A DNA stretch of 64,000 bases from Cellulomonas alba (GCF_030362835.1 NZ_JAUCGQ010000001.1:1529461-1593460), one strand, 5' to 3'. Counted from the first letter of the stretch, positions 44,393 to 53,857 are shown. Translations and numbers: made by a program. Notes: a model not told the origin generated them from the sequence alone.

Positions 44393-46474
44393 GTCCGGGA
44401 GCGACAGCGCCTGGGTCCACGCTTTCGCGGCGTCGGCCTTCCCGGCGAGCGCGGCGTACCCGAGCAGGTAGCCGCCGAACTGCACCGACGTGCCCCCCGG
44501 GGTCGCCTCGTGGACCTGCGCGCGGATGCGCGCCGGGTCGCCCGCGAGGTAGCGCTGGACGGGGCCCATCGGGATCAGCTGGATCGCGAGGATCGCGTTC
44601 GGGTCGGGGCTGAACCATGTGGCGTAGTCGCGCTTGCCGCCCCAGTTGAGCGACACGACCTGGTGCCCGAACCCGTCGGGGAGCGCCGTGTCCGTCCAGT
44701 AGGTGCGGGCGGCGAGCGCCTCGTTCGACGCGAGCCACGACGCCTCGGTGCCGAGCGCCGCCTGGCCCGAGGCCGCGGCCCACAGGCCGAGCCCGTTCCA
44801 GGCGTTGACCGCCTCCGACGACGACTCCTGGTTGTTGCCGTCCGCGAACGGCGCCGTCCCGCTGGCCCACGAGTGGCCGGCGTACGGGTCGACCATGCGC
44901 AGCTGAGGCAGCTGCTCGGACGGCTGGGCGGCTGCGACGTCCTGCGCGAGCAGGTTCATGACGGGCGCCCAGCGCTTCGCGAGGTCGGCGTGCCCGTCCG
45001 CGAGGAGGCCCGCGGCGGACAGCAGGTAGCCGTCGTGGAAGTGGTGGTCGTTGAGCTGGTCGGAGCCGAACGACGCCTCGAGCCCGAGCGCGGAGTGCGC
45101 GCCCGCGTCGTAGACCACGCACTCGACCGGTCGCTGCGTGCAGCCCTTCGGCTCCGTCCAGCGGTCGAGCGCCTGCTCGGTCGTCGTGCGCAGCTTCGCC
45201 ACCTGCTGCGTCAGGCCGAGCTGCTCGCCGAGCGTCACGAGCGTCGCGGCCCGGTAGAGCGCCTTGCCGCCGAAGTACGTGTCCGTCGGGAACGGCTTCG
45301 TCGCGGCGACGTCCTTGACGAGCGCCGCCCTGATCGCCGCCACCCGGCTCGCGGGGACGCCGTCGAGGTCGAACGCCCCCGTCGCCGCGAGGGTCGGCGC
45401 GAACGCGGTGAGCGTGCGACCCGCGCAGAGCTCGAGGTCGCCATAGATGCTCGGGTACGTGCCGAGCGCGCAACCGGTCCGCTTCGGCTGGTCGCCGGTC
45501 CGGTGGTGCGGCATGAGCACGTAGGCGCCGGGGCCGTCCGTGCGGTAGCCGAGCGTGGTGCGCGCGACGTCGCGGTCGACGCCGTAGGAGACGTCGACAC
45601 CCGTCACGGGGTGGCGGGCCGCGGCGGCGAGCGCCTTGGCGGCCGGCGGCTTCGCGCCGTCGGGCAGCGCGTACCAGCCCGCGGTGGCCCCCGCGTCGAG
45701 GTGGGTGCTGCCCGCGTGCGAGCCCGAGCCCGGCGCGACGAGGCCCCACGTGCGGCCGGCGACCGTGGCCGACGCGGTGGCGCCGTCGGCCGCAGCCGCG
45801 CCGGCCGTCGCGTCGGGTCCGCCCGCGCCGGCGGCGCCAGCCCCTGAACCGCCCGCGCCGGCGGCGAACGTGCCGCCCTGCGCGGTCGAGGTCACGTCGA
45901 CGCCGCGCTTCGCGGTGAACGTGACGTACGGCGTGCCCTCGGCCAGCCCGACCGTGCCGAGCACGGTCCCGGAGCCGTCGAGCAGGTCGACCGTCACGCC
46001 CACGGGGTCGGCCGCGGCGATCCGCGACGACGCCGCGCCGGCGACCGCGACGGTCACGGCCGGCACGTGCGGGCCCGCGATCGTCTTCTCGGTGGGCACC
46101 GGCTGCGGGAGGCCGAGCGTGAACCCGGAGCCCGTCAGCGCGAACGACAGCGGCTCGGCGAACACGGGCTGCGGCGCGTCGCCGAACGCGAGGCCGCTGT
46201 ACCAACGGTCCGTCGGCGGCAGCACGCCGGGCGCGAGCCGGGACCTGCCGAGCTTGGTCGCGTCCTTGTGCGTGACGCCCGCGACGAGCGCCGCGGTGTC
46301 GACCGTCGGCGGCGTCGCGCTCTTCGGTCCCTGCACGGGCCCGGTGTGGGGCGCGCTCCCGGTGGCACCGGTCGCGGCGTCCCCCTGCGGCCCGCAGGCC
46401 GCCAGCGCGAGTGCGGTCACGGCCGCCGCGGCGGTCGTCATCAGGGTGGTGGGCAGGCTTCGGTTCCTCGTCAT
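44315..46474 (-). CDS. GH81 endo-beta-1,3-glucanase lipoprotein
   Basis: The 719-residue protein has a lipoprotein signal with lipobox LALAAC, an N-terminal beta domain (from PTDRWYSGLAFGD) with a Gly/Ala-rich insertion near residues 205-240, and the GH81 catalytic (alpha/alpha) region with LNDHHFHDGY, DPYAGHSWASG and GNNQESSSEAVNAWNG, which holds the proposed catalytic glutamates. It should cut beta-1,3-glucan at the cell surface. GAGGAGGGG precedes the ATG. It is the last gene of an operon with a GT2 synthase and a membrane-fusion protein, which suggests it trims a polymer the cell makes. Confidence 0.92.
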   Translation of the reverse strand: MTRNRSLPTTLMTTAAAAVTALALAACGPQGDAATGATGSAPHTGPVQGPKSATPPTVDTAALVAGVTHKDATKLGRSRLAPGVLPPTDRWYSGLAFGDAPQPVFAEPLSFALTGSGFTLGLPQPVPTEKTIAGPHVPAVTVAVAGAASSRIAAADPVGVTVDLLDGSGTVLGTVGLAEGTPYVTFTAKRGVDVTSTAQGGTFAAGAGGSGAGAAGAGGPDATAGAAAADGATASATVAGRTWGLVAPGSGSHAGSTHLDAGATAGWYALPDGAKPPAAKALAAAARHPVTGVDVSYGVDRDVARTTLGYRTDGPGAYVLMPHHRTGDQPKRTGCALGTYPSIYGDLELCAGRTLTAFAPTLAATGAFDLDGVPASRVAAIRAALVKDVAATKPFPTDTYFGGKALYRAATLVTLGEQLGLTQQVAKLRTTTEQALDRWTEPKGCTQRPVECVVYDAGAHSALGLEASFGSDQLNDHHFHDGYLLSAAGLLADGHADLAKRWAPVMNLLAQDVAAAQPSEQLPQLRMVDPYAGHSWASGTAPFADGNNQESSSEAVNAWNGLGLWAAASGQAALGTEASWLASNEALAARTYWTDTALPDGFGHQVVSLNWGGKRDYATWFSPDPNAILAIQLIPMGPVQRYLAGDPARIRAQVHEATPGGTSVQFGGYLLGYAALAGKADAAKAWTQALSLPDSAVDDGSSHAATLAFVAAAQAHPAS

Positions 46475-46528
46475 GCCCCTCCTCGGGGTCGGCCCGGGCG
46501 GGCCGGTGGTGGCGGGTCAGCCGGTCGG

Positions 46529-47257
46529 TCAGCCGAACGTCTTGTGCAGGTATCCCTTCACGGCGTCGGCGACGGTCGTCACGGGGCCCTCGTTGTCGAG
46601 CGCGAGGGTCGCGGTGACGGGCGCACCGGACGAGACGACCCCGTCCTGCGCACCGTCCGTCAGGCCGGGGACGGCGACGGTCATGATCGCCTCGGCCTTG
46701 CCGCCCGCGGTGCGGACGTCGATGCGCCCGACGTGCCCGGTCACCGTGTGGTGGTTGGGCAGCTCGACGTCGACGCGGGCGTGCGGCGCGACGCGGGCGT
46801 ACTCCTTGGCGCTGAGCGTGTACTCGGCCTGGACGTACAGCGTGCTCGCGCGCTCGACGGTCGCCAGGTCGGCGGACCCGCCCACGAACGTGCCGCGCTC
46901 GGCGTCGATCTTCGTCACGATGCCGTCGCCGCTCGCGAGCACCACGAGGTGGCCGGCGGCGTCGACCTTCGTGCCCTCGGTCGTGTCGACGTGGTACGTC
47001 TTGCGGTCGTACTCGAGCGTCGCCGAGTCGATGGTGAACAGCGGCTGGCCGGCCTTCACGGTGTCGCCGACCTCGACCTGCTGGCCGATGACGAGGCCCG
47101 AGTAGGGCGTGCCGACCTCGTACGTCTTGGCCAGGATCTGGGCCGAGTCGGCGACCGCGCGGCCGCGCGACTCGTTGAGGTGGTAGGTGGCCAGCGCCGC
47201 GATCACGAGGACCACGAGCAGGCCCACCAGGAGCTTGAAGCGGTTGGCGAGGGTCAT
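46529..47257 (-). CDS. HlyD-like membrane-fusion protein
   Basis: The 242-residue protein has a short cytoplasmic start, one membrane helix (about 8-26), and an extracytoplasmic barrel-sandwich: GTPYSGLVIGQQVEVGDTVK and later VVLASGDGIVTKIDAERGTF are the paired lipoyl-like halves, followed by a beta-barrel domain. In synthase operons such proteins connect the synthase to secretion across the envelope. The ATG overlaps the GT2 stop by four bases. Confidence 0.82.
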   Translation of the reverse strand: MTLANRFKLLVGLLVVLVIAALATYHLNESRGRAVADSAQILAKTYEVGTPYSGLVIGQQVEVGDTVKAGQPLFTIDSATLEYDRKTYHVDTTEGTKVDAAGHLVVLASGDGIVTKIDAERGTFVGGSADLATVERASTLYVQAEYTLSAKEYARVAPHARVDVELPNHHTVTGHVGRIDVRTAGGKAEAIMTVAVPGLTDGAQDGVVSSGAPVTATLALDNEGPVTTVADAVKGYLHKTFG

Positions 47258-48942
47258 GCGGCACCTCCGGCGACGAGGGCGGGACGGGTGTCGGCCCGGG
47301 CCGCCAGCCGCGCGGCGCGGCGGCCACGGTGGCCCTCGCGCCAGGCGGTCAGCACGAAGCTGCCCAGGATCAGCGTGTTGGTGGCGTTCCAGGCGAGCGC
47401 GAGGCTGAACGTCCCGTTCGCGGCGTCCTTCCAGACCCCGACCGCGGTCGTCAGCAGCAGGAACCAGAAGAACAGCACCTGCGGCCCGATGAACGCGAAG
47501 GGCGACCGGTAGGCACCCTTGCGGCCCGTGACGTGCCAGACCTGCTCTCGCTTGAAGAACGCGTTGACCAGGGCGCGCGTGTAGATGGGGAACGACGCCG
47601 ACGCGAGGAGCAGCACCTCCCAGCGGAACGAGCCCAGCGTGTAGAACGCGAGCACGATCTGCAGGACGTAGAACCCGGCGTAGTACAGGAGCCACTGGCC
47701 CAGCGAGATGTGCAGGTTCATCGGCGTCATGCCGAAGTAGATCTGCAGCGGCGGCACGAGCAGCAGGAGCAGCGGCGCGATCCCCGTCAGGTAGTGCGTC
47801 GCGGTCACCGTGTACTGCAGGCGCTGGTCGAGCGTCAGCGTGCGGCGCGGCGACAGCGGGTTGTGGCCGAGCATGATCTCGAACCCCCCGGTCGCCCACC
47901 GCTGCTGCTGCTTGGTGTACGCCTCGATCGTCTCCGGGGTGTCGCCGACGGCGAGGGTCGTGGGGATGTAGACGGTGCGCCAGCCCTTCTCGTGCAGCAT
48001 CAGCGACGTCCAGACGTCCTCAGACTTCGAGTCGGAGTACATGCCGCCGATCGAGTTCACCGCGGTGCGGCGGAAGATCACGTTGGTGCCGACGCAGAAC
48101 GCGGCGTTGAACCGGTTCCGCCCGGGCTGGATGAAGCGGTAGAAGACGGCCTGCATGTAGCCCGCGCCGCGGCTGACCACGGTGTGCAGGTTGCCGTACG
48201 TCTGCGGCGTCTGGACGAACGCGACGTCGCCGCCCGCGAAGAACGGCACCGTCTCGTGCAGGAACTCGGGGTACGGCACGAAGTCGGCGTCGAGCACCAC
48301 GAAGTAGTCGCCGTGCGTGATCGACAGCGCGTGGTTGACGTTGCCCGCTTTGGCGCCGCCGCTCGAGAGCCGGCGGATGTAGCGCGCGCCCAGCTGGGTC
48401 GCCAGGTCGCGGACGTCGTCCGAGCGGCCGTCGTCGAGCACGTACGTCTCGTGGCGGCCCTGCATCGCGACGGCGGCCGTGACCGTGCGCCGGATCGTCT
48501 CGAGGTCCTCGCCGTACGTCGTGATGAAGACGTCGACGGTGACCGGCCTGTCGTGGAGGTACATCTGCCAGTTCTGGGGCCGCTCCTCGTCGTGCGCGCG
48601 GGCGATGTCGGCGAGGTCGTAGAGGCGGTCCTGCGCGGCGTGGAACGCCCAGTCGCGCGGGTTGTGGCCGCTGGCGAGCACGGTCCACATCGCCAGCAGG
48701 GCGTGGGCGACCAGCACCGTCTCGGCGAGGATCACCATGACGTAGGGGAGCCAGTCGCCGCGGTTGTGCGGGTTCAGCAGGAACGCGGCGTAGACGAGGA
48801 TGCCGGCCGTCGCGAGGAGCACCAGGAGCGCGAGGCTCGGGCTCTGCGCCGCCTCGTTCTCGGGCGAGCTGCGCGGCGCGGCGTCGGGGTGGTCGGAGAG
48901 TCGGGGCTCGGTCGCGAGCCGGTCGAACGCGGTCGTCGTCAT
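47254..48942 (-). CDS. Processive GT2 synthase, cellulose/curdlan-synthase-like
   Basis: The 562-residue protein has two N-terminal membrane helices, a GT-A domain and four or five C-terminal helices. Processive GT2 motifs are in order: Asp in DVFITTYGED, the DxD in VLDADFVPYPEF, the acid in SKSEDVWTSL and QQQRWATGG (the QxxRW motif). It should polymerise a beta-linked glycan from a nucleotide sugar while extruding it. Operon partners, a fusion protein and a beta-1,3-glucanase, fit a beta-1,3-glucan (curdlan-type) better than cellulose. The ATG at 48942 is chosen because a longer in-frame start (48993) overlaps the palindrome upstream. Confidence 0.88.
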   Translation of the reverse strand: MTTTAFDRLATEPRLSDHPDAAPRSSPENEAAQSPSLALLVLLATAGILVYAAFLLNPHNRGDWLPYVMVILAETVLVAHALLAMWTVLASGHNPRDWAFHAAQDRLYDLADIARAHDEERPQNWQMYLHDRPVTVDVFITTYGEDLETIRRTVTAAVAMQGRHETYVLDDGRSDDVRDLATQLGARYIRRLSSGGAKAGNVNHALSITHGDYFVVLDADFVPYPEFLHETVPFFAGGDVAFVQTPQTYGNLHTVVSRGAGYMQAVFYRFIQPGRNRFNAAFCVGTNVIFRRTAVNSIGGMYSDSKSEDVWTSLMLHEKGWRTVYIPTTLAVGDTPETIEAYTKQQQRWATGGFEIMLGHNPLSPRRTLTLDQRLQYTVTATHYLTGIAPLLLLLVPPLQIYFGMTPMNLHISLGQWLLYYAGFYVLQIVLAFYTLGSFRWEVLLLASASFPIYTRALVNAFFKREQVWHVTGRKGAYRSPFAFIGPQVLFFWFLLLTTAVGVWKDAANGTFSLALAWNATNTLILGSFVLTAWREGHRGRRAARLAARADTRPALVAGGAA

Positions 48943-48989
48943 GGTGCTCCCGTCGTCGGTCCGGATGACGGGGGCTCGGTCGGAGGCGC

Positions 48990-49004
48990 GCACGAATCTC
49001 GTGC
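48990..49004. promoter_or_regulatory. Palindrome upstream of the GT2 operon
   Basis: GCACGAATCTCGTGC is a perfect six-base inverted repeat with a three-base centre, 47 bases before the GT2 start. It is a likely operator for the operon. The rest of the 536-base region 48943-49478 shows no gene. Apart from this palindrome and the hairpin at 49367-49424, nothing else stands out there. Confidence 0.5.
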
Positions 49005-49366
49005 ACGGCCGCCGGGGCAGAGCTCCCGCCGGTGCGACGGCGTCGATGGCGCCGGTTGCAACAGGGGACCTCGCGCCGCTCCGGCGGCGGGGTTCTGCCG
49101 CCGGGCGTGCCGCGGCGGTGCGATCCCTCGTGGATGTCGACGACGCTAGGGGGCGGCTCCGGGAGCAGTCGACCGGAGGACGGTGTGGCGGGGGTCACAC
49201 GGTGGGGGGCCGCGGCGAGCTCCGTCGGCGCGTCGGTGCAGGTCGGTACGCGTCCTGCGCCCGGGCGCGCCGTCCCGGAACTCGACGGCTGTCCATCTCA
49301 GGACGCGAGACGATCGGGGAGCCGGCGACGCTCTGCACGCGCGCCGGGTGCGGCTTCGTCACGAGA

Positions 49367-49424
49367 TGCGTCCATCCCGCCGAGCTGCGTACCTGCACGT
49401 ACGCGTCCGGGCGGGATGGACGCA
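49367..49424. terminator. Long hairpin downstream of the LLM oxidoreductase gene
   Basis: TGCGTCCATCCCGCC (49367-49381) is a perfect 15-base inverted repeat of 49410-49424. Its loop contains a second smaller inverted repeat, GCGTAC and GTACGC. It begins 55 bases after the LLM gene stop on the minus strand. There is no U-run, so it may be a terminator or a repeated intergenic element. Confidence 0.55.
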
Positions 49425-49478
49425 GCTCGGCGGATCGGCGAGGGCGGGCGGGGCGGGCGCCGCCGCCGCCCGGCCGGG

Positions 49479-50420
49479 TCAGACGTGGGGCGCGACCTCG
49501 TCGGCCACCAGGGCCAGGTGGTCGAGGTCGTGCAGGTCCAGCGTCTGGAGGTACACCCGGGTGATGCCGAGGCCCGCGAGCCAGCTCAGCCGGTCGACGA
49601 CCTCCTGCGGCGAGCCCGCGAGGCCGTGCTCGCGCAGCTCGGCGGCCTCCCGGCCGATCGCCGCGGCGCGGCGGGCGAGCTCGTCGTCCGTCCGTCCCAC
49701 GGCCAGCACGAGCGCGACGGACAGCACGAGGCTCTCGGGGTCGCGGCCCGCGTCGGCGCACGCCTGGCGCACCCGCTCGAGCCGCGGCTCGACGTCCTCG
49801 AACGCGGGGAACGACTGGTTGTACTCGGCGGCGAACCGGGCCGCGAGCGCCGGCGTCCGCGACGGGCCGCTGCCGCCGACGATGATCGGCACGCCCGCAC
49901 GCGACGCGTCGAGCGGCGACCGCTGCACGGGCTTCGGCAGCGCCGGCGAGTCCGTCAGCATGTAGTGCTCGCCCGCGTAGTCGAAGCGCTCGCCCAGCGG
50001 CGTGCCCCACAGGCCGCTGACGACCTCGAGCTGCTCGGTCAGCAGCCCGAACCGCTTGGCGGGGAACGGGATGCCGTACGCCGCGTGCTCGCGCTCGAAC
50101 CAGCCCGCCCCCAGGCCGAGCTCGACCCGGCCGCCGCTCATCTCGTCGACCTGCGCGACCTGGATCGCGAGCACCCCGGGGTGGCGGAACGTCACCGGCG
50201 TCACGAGCGTGCCCAGCCGGATGCGGCTCGTCTCGCGCGCGAGGCCCGCGAGCGTGGTCCACGCGTCCGTCGGCCCGGGCAGGCCGTCGGTGCCCATGCC
50301 GAGGTAGTGGTCGGAGCGGAAGAAGGCGTCGAACCCGAGGTCCTCCGTGGCCTTCGCGACCGCGAGGATGTCGGAGTACGTGGCGCCCTGCTGGGGCTCG
50401 GTGAAGATGCGCAGCTGCAT
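49479..50420 (-). CDS. LLM-class F420-dependent oxidoreductase
   Basis: The 313-residue protein has the luciferase-like TIM barrel: MQLRIFTEPQQGATYSDIL, the loop FFRSDHYLGMG, GTLVTPVTFRHPGVLA and GRVELGLGAGWFEREHAAYG. Relatives use coenzyme F420 to reduce or oxidise small substrates. The substrate is unknown. GGTGAGG precedes the ATG. It has no operon partners. Confidence 0.92.
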   Translation of the reverse strand: MQLRIFTEPQQGATYSDILAVAKATEDLGFDAFFRSDHYLGMGTDGLPGPTDAWTTLAGLARETSRIRLGTLVTPVTFRHPGVLAIQVAQVDEMSGGRVELGLGAGWFEREHAAYGIPFPAKRFGLLTEQLEVVSGLWGTPLGERFDYAGEHYMLTDSPALPKPVQRSPLDASRAGVPIIVGGSGPSRTPALAARFAAEYNQSFPAFEDVEPRLERVRQACADAGRDPESLVLSVALVLAVGRTDDELARRAAAIGREAAELREHGLAGSPQEVVDRLSWLAGLGITRVYLQTLDLHDLDHLALVADEVAPHV

Positions 50421-50481
50421 GGGCCTCACCCTCGCACGCGGATGCCGCCGCCTCCGTCCCGCGGCGGCATCCGGACCGCGG

Positions 50482-52515
50482 CTACCGCGTCGTGCAGGTC
50501 TTGCCGTTGAGCGTGTAGAGCGCCGGGAGGACGTTGGGCCCCTGGTAGGCGCCGACGAACCCGACGTTCACGGTCGCGCCGGGCGCGATCGCGGCACCCG
50601 AGTCGGCGCCGCGTACGGCGACGGTGCCGCCCGACTCGCTCCAGGTGGCGTTCCACCCGCTCGAGAGCTGCTGCCAGGCGGTCGGCCAGGCGAAGCGCAG
50701 CGTCCACGTGCGCAGGGTCTCGGAGCTCGTGTTGGTGATGTCGATGCTGCCCACGTACCCGTTCCCCCAGTCGTTCGTGTCGCTCAGCCTCACCGCGCAC
50801 GCGGCCGGGTCGGGCGTGCCGGTCGTGAACGTGACCGGGGGCGACGCCCACGAGACGCGCCCGGCGGAGTCGCGCGTCACGACGTTGGCCGTGTACGTCG
50901 TGCCCGGCTCGAGGTTGTGCACCGTGAACGAGGTGCCGGGCGTCTCGCCCCACTGCTCGCTCACGGCGCCGTTCTGCCGGAAGACCTCGTACTTCACGCC
51001 GCTGCCGGCGGCCGGCCACGACAGCGTCGCGTCGTGCACCGTCACCGCCGAGGCCGTGGGCCGGCCGACCGCCGCCGGGCCGGCCGGGGTCGACGACGGG
51101 TGCAGCAGCAGCACCGTCAGCGAGTACGGCGGCAGCATGCGCGTCGCGGCGCTCCCGGACGAGGTGGTGATCCGGCTGTCGCCGTTCCCGTAGCTCAGCA
51201 CCTGCGCGGACGCGGCCGGCTGGTAGCCCTGGTAGCTCATCGTGACCGCACGCGCCGCGTCGGGGTCCTCGTTCGCCAGCAGCACCGCGAGGTCGCCGTC
51301 CGGCTGCCGCGCCGCATGAGCGACGACCAGCGGGTCGGAGCTCCCGGTCCGCAGGAACTCGGCGCCGGGTCGCGCGAGCCGCGAGACGAGCGAGATGCCG
51401 TAGTACGGCGCGAACGGCGTGTTCCGCGGCGGCTCGCACGCGCTGCCGTCCGACGTGCAGGTCCCGCTCGAGAGCAGGCCGAAGTCGTTGAAGTCCGTCT
51501 GGCCCGCGACCGTCGACGCCGTGCCCGGACCGTTGTGCACGTCCCACCAGTCGACGGTGAAGACGCCGTTCTCGAGCAGCGCGGCGTACGCGTCGGCCGC
51601 GAACAGCGCGCCCGGCTGCGTGTTCTCGCCGTAGCCGGCGTTCATCTCGGTGACGGCGATGCCGAGCCTGCGGTCGGGCGAGTACCGGTCGAGCAGCTGA
51701 CGCGTCATCGCGGTGATGTCCCGGACCTGCGCGACCTTGCCGAGAGCCACGGGGGCCGACGAGCCGCCCGGGTACCAGTGCAGGATCGCGAAGTCGATGT
51801 CGGGCGCCGCGATCGACAGCACCACCTGGTTCCATGTGCCCGCATCGCCGTCTCCGACGAGCCCGTCGGGCCAGTTGCCGGGCGTCGTCAGCACCGCGCC
51901 GATCTTGATGGTCGGGTCGACCGCCTTCATCGCGCGCGAGAACTGCACGAGGTTCGTCGCGTACTCGGCGGGCGTCTTGGCGGGGTGGTCGTCGGACTCC
52001 CAGCTCGCGCCGTAGTGGCCGTTGCCGTAGAGCTCGTTGCCGATCTCCCAGTACCTGACGCCGTCCTGCTTCTCGACGTTCGCGTACCGCACCCAGTCCG
52101 CCGCCTCCTGCGGGGTGCCGGTGCCGTAGTTGGCGATCACCATCGCCTGCGCGCCCGCGCGGTGGACGCCCGCCATGAAGTGGTCGAAGTCGGTGTCCGG
52201 CGCGACGTACCCGCCCGGTGCCGTGTTGTCCTTCCAGTGGTAGATGTCGGAGTACGAACCGCCGGGGTACCGCATGATCTGCGTCCCCGCGTCGTGCAGC
52301 AGGTCGGCGACCGTGTCGGTGCCGAGGTCGGTGTCCCAGACCGCGTGGTTGACGCCGACGGCCGCGTCGCCCGTGGTGGCGAGGCCTGCGCGTGAGTTGA
52401 CGGTCACCTGGACCGGTACGGGCGCGGGCGTGTCGGCGGCCTGCGCGACGGGCACGGCGGCGACCCCGCCCGCCGCGACGACGAGGGCGACCAGGGCGGC
52501 ACGGGCAGTTCGCAT
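50482..52515 (-). CDS. Secreted GH51-like glycoside hydrolase with FnIII and CBM2
   Basis: The 677-residue protein has a signal peptide (cut near AQAAD), a clan GH-A barrel with MRYPGGSYSDIYHWKD, the acid/base glutamate in WEIGNELYGNG and the likely nucleophile in IAVTEMNAGYGE, a beta domain to about residue 465, one FnIII module (about 475-565), and a C-terminal CBM2 (about 570-677). It is probably an alpha-L-arabinofuranosidase or a related beta-glycanase that binds cellulose. GAGGGGA precedes the ATG. A motif related to the one before cel48A is about 105 bases upstream. GH51 is the best guess, though GH39-like is possible. Confidence 0.85.
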   Translation of the reverse strand: MRTARAALVALVVAAGGVAAVPVAQAADTPAPVPVQVTVNSRAGLATTGDAAVGVNHAVWDTDLGTDTVADLLHDAGTQIMRYPGGSYSDIYHWKDNTAPGGYVAPDTDFDHFMAGVHRAGAQAMVIANYGTGTPQEAADWVRYANVEKQDGVRYWEIGNELYGNGHYGASWESDDHPAKTPAEYATNLVQFSRAMKAVDPTIKIGAVLTTPGNWPDGLVGDGDAGTWNQVVLSIAAPDIDFAILHWYPGGSSAPVALGKVAQVRDITAMTRQLLDRYSPDRRLGIAVTEMNAGYGENTQPGALFAADAYAALLENGVFTVDWWDVHNGPGTASTVAGQTDFNDFGLLSSGTCTSDGSACEPPRNTPFAPYYGISLVSRLARPGAEFLRTGSSDPLVVAHAARQPDGDLAVLLANEDPDAARAVTMSYQGYQPAASAQVLSYGNGDSRITTSSGSAATRMLPPYSLTVLLLHPSSTPAGPAAVGRPTASAVTVHDATLSWPAAGSGVKYEVFRQNGAVSEQWGETPGTSFTVHNLEPGTTYTANVVTRDSAGRVSWASPPVTFTTGTPDPAACAVRLSDTNDWGNGYVGSIDITNTSSETLRTWTLRFAWPTAWQQLSSGWNATWSESGGTVAVRGADSGAAIAPGATVNVGFVGAYQGPNVLPALYTLNGKTCTTR

Positions 52516-52620
52516 CGGAGGTCCCCTCGCGTCGACGGTGCAGCGCAGACGTTCTCGCCGTGGCGACGCTAGCGAGGGCGCGGGCCCGCGGGAGGGGCCA
52601 TGCGCCGCCTTCCTGACCGT

Positions 52621-52630
52621 CGAAAGGTTT
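52621..52630 (-). promoter_or_regulatory. Candidate operator upstream of the GH51-like gene
   Basis: On the minus strand this reads AAACCTTTCG, followed by ACGG. With one base inserted it equals the AACCGTTTCG of the cel48A element, and its distance to the start (about 105 bases) is nearly the same. It is the weakest of the three members. Confidence 0.3.
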
Positions 52631-52678
52631 ACGACCTCCGCGCGGGCCGCCGGCGTGGCGGCCCGCGCGGTCGAGGGC

Positions 52679-53857
52679 TCAGTCCCCCTTGACGTTGACC
52701 AGCTGACGCAGCACGTGCCGGACCTCGACGAGGTCGGCCGCGTCCTCCATCACCTGGTCGATGTCCTTGTACGCGGCCGGGATCTCGTCGAGGAACGCGT
52801 CGGTCTCGCGGTACTCGATCCCGACCATCGCCTCGCGGAGCTGGTCGCGCGTGAACGTCCGCCGCGCCGCCGCCCGCGAGTACTGCCGGCCCGCGCCGTG
52901 CGGGCTCGAGTCGAGCGCGAGCTTGTCGCCCTTGCCCACCACGACGTACGACGCGGTGCCCATCGAGCCCGGGATCAGTCCGGGGTCCCCTGCCCGCGCG
53001 CGGATCGCGCCCTTGCGGGACACCCACACGTCCTTCCCGAAGTGGTGCTCCTTCTCCGTGAAGTTGTGGTGGCAGTTGACCCGCTCGTGCTCGACGACCG
53101 CCTCGCCGACGTGCTCGGCGATCGCCGTCACGACCCGGTCCATCATCTCCTCGCGGTTGAGGGCCGCGAAGTCCTGCGCCCACCGCAGCTCGCGGATGTA
53201 CGACCAGAACTGGTCGGTGCCCTCGGCGAGGTAGGCGAGGTCGGGGTCGGGCAGCGCGATCCACCACTTCCGGCAGAGCTCGGCCGCGACCTGGATGTGC
53301 CGCTGCGCGATCTTGTTGCCCACGCCGCGGCTGCCCGAGTGCAGGAACAGCCAGACGCGGTCGCTCTCGTCGGCCGTCACCTCGATGAAGTGGTTGCCGG
53401 ACCCGAGCGAGCCGAGCTGCAGCCGCCAGCCGCCCGCGTACTGCCCGGGGTCGAACCCTGCCTTCGCGGCGGCGGCCTCGAGCGTGTCGACCCGGGCGGC
53501 CGCGGACGGCGTCAGCGAGCCGTTGTACGCGCCGGCCGACAGCGGAACCGCGGCCTCGATCGCGCGCCGCAGGTCGGCGAGCGGACCGGCGGCGCGGACC
53601 TCGTCGGCGGTCCACTGGGTGCGGACCGCGATCATGCCGCAGCCGATGTCGACGCCGACCGCGGCGGGGATGATCGCGCCGAGCGTCGGGATCACCGAGC
53701 CGACCGTGGCGCCCTTGCCCAGGTGGGCGTCGGGCATGAGCGCGACGTGCGGGAACACGAACGGCAGCGACGCCGTCGTGACCGCCTGGTCGCGCGTCTT
53801 CGGCTCGAGGATCGACGCCCAGGAGAGCAGGGTGGGAGTGATCTTCTCGCGAGTCAT
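52679..53857 (-). CDS. rtcB: RNA-splicing ligase RtcB
   Basis: RtcB joins RNA ends with 2',3'-cyclic phosphate or 3'-phosphate to 5'-OH, using GTP and manganese, in RNA repair. The 392-residue protein has the metal motifs MPDAHLGKG and GVDIGCGMIA, SLGSGNHFIEV, HSGSRGVGNKIA and HHNFTEKE, and the guanylylated histidine in SPHGAGR. It is complete. No archease or RtcA gene is adjacent. The ATG at 53857 is used; an ATG 18 bases upstream (53875) is possible. Confidence 0.95.
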   Translation of the reverse strand: MTREKITPTLLSWASILEPKTRDQAVTTASLPFVFPHVALMPDAHLGKGATVGSVIPTLGAIIPAAVGVDIGCGMIAVRTQWTADEVRAAGPLADLRRAIEAAVPLSAGAYNGSLTPSAAARVDTLEAAAAKAGFDPGQYAGGWRLQLGSLGSGNHFIEVTADESDRVWLFLHSGSRGVGNKIAQRHIQVAAELCRKWWIALPDPDLAYLAEGTDQFWSYIRELRWAQDFAALNREEMMDRVVTAIAEHVGEAVVEHERVNCHHNFTEKEHHFGKDVWVSRKGAIRARAGDPGLIPGSMGTASYVVVGKGDKLALDSSPHGAGRQYSRAAARRTFTRDQLREAMVGIEYRETDAFLDEIPAAYKDIDQVMEDAADLVEVRHVLRQLVNVKGD

